A stretch of DNA of 26,460 nucleotides from Christensenella sp. UBA7597 (GTDB lineage Bacteria; Bacillota; Clostridia; Christensenellales; Borkfalkiaceae): assembly GCA_002474405.1 (NCBI GenBank), contig DLQW01000034.1:7873-34332 (forward strand), given 5' to 3'. The position numbers and the translations under genes are program-made. Under the pieces are notes generated by a model that did no database searches, was not told the DNA's origin, and saw only the letters and a list, made by a program, of their open reading frames with translations. Within the stretch, counting starts at the first letter, position 1. Every line of letters begins with the position of its first letter. Shown here in pieces: positions 23,693 through 26,460 of the stretch.

Positions 23693-24763
23693 ATGCGGAA
23701 TCTTTCGGCGGAAGAGAAGGCTTTCATCTGGCTGGACGCCTTTCCCCTGCCGCTCGGCGAGAAAAACGCGCTGTTAAAAGCCGCCGGCAGCGCCGTAAAC
23801 CTTGTAAAAAATTACGCGGAATTTTTCGGAAACGCGGTTAAAGCGGACGAAAGCGGCGTATATAATGATATGGCGCAGTCTTTGAAAGACGATTCGTTTT
23901 TCAAAAACGTGATTGCGGCGCTGGACCGCGAAGCAATCAACCCCGTGCCGCGCGTTTCCGACGGTTTTTTCGAAGAGTGGCGCGCGATTGACAATCCGCC
24001 GCTGGTACAGTACGAAAAAGGAAACGCGGCTTTGAAAAAAGGCGCTAAATTCGTGCTGGTGGGTTCGAGGCGCACTCCGCCCGAAGTGATGAAACGCACG
24101 CAGAAAGTTGCGGAAGAGTTATCCCGCGCGTTCACGGTGGTTACGGGGAACGCGGACGGAGGCGACAGCGCGGCGCTGGCGGGCGCGGCGAAAACGAAAG
24201 GCGGCATATCGGTATTGGCGGGCGGATTCTGCTGTCTGGAAAACGCGCGGTGCGATTTTGAAAAAAATCTGTACGTAACCGAACACACTTACCGCGTTGC
24301 CGCGCGGAAATTTTCTTACGAACGCAGAAACACTCTGCTTGCCGCGCTGGGAACAGCCGGATTGATTGCCAGCGCGGGCGAAAAAAGCGGCGCGCTGATG
24401 ACGGCGGAATTTTTAAAAGCCGCGGGAAAACCGCTGTTCGCCTTCCCCTATTCGCCCGAATCGGCGGCGGGAAGAGGCTGCAACGCACTGATTAAACGCG
24501 GCGCCAATCTTGCCGAAAACGCGGACGACGTTTTCGAAAAACTGGGCGTCGACGCACAAACGACGGCAACCGACGCGACGGAAAAACTTTCCGCCGACGA
24601 AAAACTTGTGTACGAGGCTCTGAAAGATACGGGCAAGGCGAACATAAACGCTTTATCGCACCTGACGAAGCTGCCCGTATGGAAGCTTTCCGGCATCATT
24701 GCGGCGCTGGAAGTAAAAGGCGTGCTGACGCGCACGGGCGGGAACTTCGTTTTCCTCGTATAA
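23693..24763 (+). CDS. dprA: DNA-processing protein DprA (divergent)
   Basis: DprA binds incoming single-stranded DNA and loads RecA. The 356-residue protein has an N-terminal helical region (1-100), a Rossmann-type core (about 118-280) with VLVGSRRTP (121-129), TGNADGGDSAALAGAA (151-166), ERRNTLLAALG (210-220), SGALMTAEFLKAAGKPLFAFP (232-252, with a Gly-Lys before the final strand) and GCNALIKRGA, and a C-terminal winged helix (300-356). The core is divergent: the usual GSG-ARGID-AAH signature is replaced by TGNADGGDSAA. The family call rests on motif order, the winged helix and position before topA, a classic dprA-topA pair in Bacillota. GGGGAGG lies 7 bases before ATG 23693. Confidence 0.88.
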   Translation: MRNLSAEEKAFIWLDAFPLPLGEKNALLKAAGSAVNLVKNYAEFFGNAVKADESGVYNDMAQSLKDDSFFKNVIAALDREAINPVPRVSDGFFEEWRAIDNPPLVQYEKGNAALKKGAKFVLVGSRRTPPEVMKRTQKVAEELSRAFTVVTGNADGGDSAALAGAAKTKGGISVLAGGFCCLENARCDFEKNLYVTEHTYRVAARKFSYERRNTLLAALGTAGLIASAGEKSGALMTAEFLKAAGKPLFAFPYSPESAAGRGCNALIKRGANLAENADDVFEKLGVDAQTTATDATEKLSADEKLVYEALKDTGKANINALSHLTKLPVWKLSGIIAALEVKGVLTRTGGNFVFLV

Positions 24764-24800
24764 AAACACGGATTAACATTTTAAAAAGGGCATAGAAACA

Positions 24801-26460
24801 ATGGATTTAATTATCGTAGAATCTCCTTCCAAGGCAAAGACCATTTCGAAGTATCTGAAAGGAAAGTACAAGGTAGACGCTTCCGCGGGGCATATCCGCG
24901 ACCTGCCGGTACACTCCCTCGGCGTGGACGTGAAAAACAATTTCGAACCGCGCTACGTAAATTCGGAAGGCAAAGAAGATCTGATCAGGCGCTTGCAGGA
25001 CGAGACGAAAAAAGCCGACCGCGTTTATCTTGCAACCGACCCCGACCGCGAGGGAGAGGCGATTTCCTGGCATTTGCAGACGGTTCTCGGATTAGACGAG
25101 AAAGCGAAAAACCGCATCGAATTCAACGAAGTTTCGCAAAAAGCGGTGGAAAAAGCGCTTACGCAACCGCGGACAATCAATTATAACCTTGTGGACGCGC
25201 AGCAGGCGCGCCGCGTGCTGGACAGACTGGTGGGCTACAAACTTTCCACCCTGCTGAACCACAAAATCGAAACGGAAAACAATTCCAGAACGCTTTCGGG
25301 CGGCAGAGTGCAATCGGTGGCGCTGAAACTGATTGTGGACAGAGAACGGGAAATCGAAGCGTTCAAGCCGCGGGAATACTGGAACGTTTCCGCACTGCTG
25401 CAGGATAAGGAACTGAAACACGCGCCGTTCAAAGCTTCCCTCGAAAAGAAAAACGGCAAAAAATACAAACCCGCTTCCAAAGAGGAAACGGAAACGGTGC
25501 TCGCCGCGCTGAAAGCGGGAGAATTCGTTGTGGCGGCGATGAAAAAATCGGTGGTGAAAAGCCACGCGCCCGCGCCGTTCACCACTTCTTCGATGCAGCA
25601 GGAATCTTCCAACAAGCTGGGCTTCACGGCGCCCGAAACGATGAGCCTCGCGCAGCACCTGTACGAAGGTATCGGCACGGAAAACGGCGACCATATCGCG
25701 TTCATCACGTATATGAGAACGGACTCCGTACGTATTTCGGCGGACGCGCAGCAGAACGCGCTGGCATACATCCGCGCCACGTACGGCGAAAATTACGCGC
25801 CCGAAAAGCCGAATTTTTATTCCACGAAAAAAGACGCGCAGGACGCGCACGAAGCCGTGCGCCCCATCGACGTTTCGATGACGCCGGACAAGGCGAAAAA
25901 TCTGCTGGATAAGAAGCATTACATGCTGTACAAGCTGATTTACGAGCGGTTTCTGGCTTCGCAGATGGCGGAAGCGAAATACAACAGCACGCAGATGGAT
26001 ATAAACAATTCCGGCTATACCTTCAAGGCAAGCGGCAAAATCATGCTCTTCCCCGGTTATACGGCGGTATACCGCGAAACGGAGGCGAAAAAGGACGACG
26101 ACGATTCGGCGGAATCCACCGAGCTGCTGCCCGATCTGGCGCAGGGCGAAAGCGTGAACTGCAACAAAATCAACACGGAGCAGAAATTCACGAAACCGCC
26201 CCTTCGCTATACGGACGCCTCGCTGGTGAAAGCGATGGAAGAAAAAGGCATCGGGCGCCCCTCCACATATGCAACCATCATCGCGAAACTCAACCAGAAG
26301 TACGTGAAAAAAGAGGGCAAATACATGAAGCCCGTGAAAGTTTCGTACGCCGTATCGGATATGCTGAACAAATGCTTCCCGGATATCATGAACGTGGGCT
26401 TCACCGCGGATATGGAAACCAAGCTGGATAAAATAGAAGAAGGCGGGCAGCGCTGGCAGG
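24801..26460 (+). CDS. topA: DNA topoisomerase I (TopA), 3' end beyond the window
   Basis: The type IA topoisomerase relaxes negative supercoils. The frame runs from ATG 24801 to the window edge without a stop (553 complete codons). The Toprim domain starts LIIVESPSKAKT (Glu7) and has TDPDREGEAISWH at 79-91. The AARRVLDR-like segment (QQARRVLDRLVGYK) and SGGRVQSVAL follow. The catalytic tyrosine is Tyr304 in FITYMRTDS, and KGIGRPSTYATII lies near the cut. The C-terminal zinc-finger part is missing only because the window ends. An AAAGGG site lies 10 bases upstream. It follows dprA by 37 bases, the usual order in this phylum. Confidence 0.97.
   Translation, partial: MDLIIVESPSKAKTISKYLKGKYKVDASAGHIRDLPVHSLGVDVKNNFEPRYVNSEGKEDLIRRLQDETKKADRVYLATDPDREGEAISWHLQTVLGLDEKAKNRIEFNEVSQKAVEKALTQPRTINYNLVDAQQARRVLDRLVGYKLSTLLNHKIETENNSRTLSGGRVQSVALKLIVDREREIEAFKPREYWNVSALLQDKELKHAPFKASLEKKNGKKYKPASKEETETVLAALKAGEFVVAAMKKSVVKSHAPAPFTTSSMQQESSNKLGFTAPETMSLAQHLYEGIGTENGDHIAFITYMRTDSVRISADAQQNALAYIRATYGENYAPEKPNFYSTKKDAQDAHEAVRPIDVSMTPDKAKNLLDKKHYMLYKLIYERFLASQMAEAKYNSTQMDINNSGYTFKASGKIMLFPGYTAVYRETEAKKDDDDSAESTELLPDLAQGESVNCNKINTEQKFTKPPLRYTDASLVKAMEEKGIGRPSTYATIIAKLNQKYVKKEGKYMKPVKVSYAVSDMLNKCFPDIMNVGFTADMETKLDKIEEGGQRWQ

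Noticed and set aside
1..26460. tRNA, rRNA, riboswitch leader or T-box
   Set aside because: I looked for cloverleaf ends, T-box GGTGG signatures and ribosomal RNA segments in the intergenic stretches and saw none. A tRNAscan or Rfam run would be the decisive check.

Overview
The window looks like chromosomal DNA of an anaerobic, endospore-forming Bacillota (Clostridia-type) bacterium with roughly even GC content. The signs are a SipL-like DUF3794/LysM spore protein with a SigE-type promoter, Veg, a two-[4Fe-4S] aldo/keto reductase, an ECF transporter S component and AAGGAGG-type ribosome binding sites. It also carries many short palindromic repeats of the sort dispersed through gut Clostridia genomes. 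The genus cannot be fixed from this sequence alone. No rRNA, tRNA, phage, insertion-sequence transposase or CRISPR array was seen.

Layout. Bases 1-268 are repeat DNA. A minus-strand cluster follows: cysE, ispE and an acidic membrane protein (269-3233), driven by a near-consensus SigA promoter. Next are the sipL-like gene (minus, 3498-5036) and the divergent veg gene (plus, 5266-5508). Bases 5566-5907 hold tandem hairpin repeats, followed by a maltose/sugar O-acetyltransferase (6067-6681). At 6728-6979 a strong promoter, a highly structured non-coding stretch and a bidirectional terminator form what looks like a free-standing small RNA gene. A minus-strand operon (6999-9236) encodes an Fe-S aldo/keto reductase, an ECF S component and a DUF1893 protein behind a MerR-type promoter. 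Then come uvrA and uvrB (9444-14685), separated by 460 bases of repeats. An operon follows with a PMCA-type calcium ATPase and two tandem paralogous winged-helix/membrane proteins (14926-18582). After it come clpB (18700-21303) and a tiny exported protein gene with a consensus promoter (21516-21707). The right end is a plus-strand group: yifB/comM, dprA and topA, the last cut by the window edge.

How it fits together. Most genes are housekeeping: isoprenoid and cysteine precursor synthesis, nucleotide excision repair, protein disaggregation, DNA uptake/processing and topology. The parts most worth follow-up are the unannotated structured RNA at about 6763-6979, whose single-stranded linker is an anti-Shine-Dalgarno sequence; the MerR-controlled aldo/keto reductase-ECF-DUF1893 operon; the ATPase operon with duplicated winged-helix/membrane partners; and the repeat family whose inner stem changes sequence but keeps base pairing. 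All functional calls come from reading motifs by eye; no database search was run.
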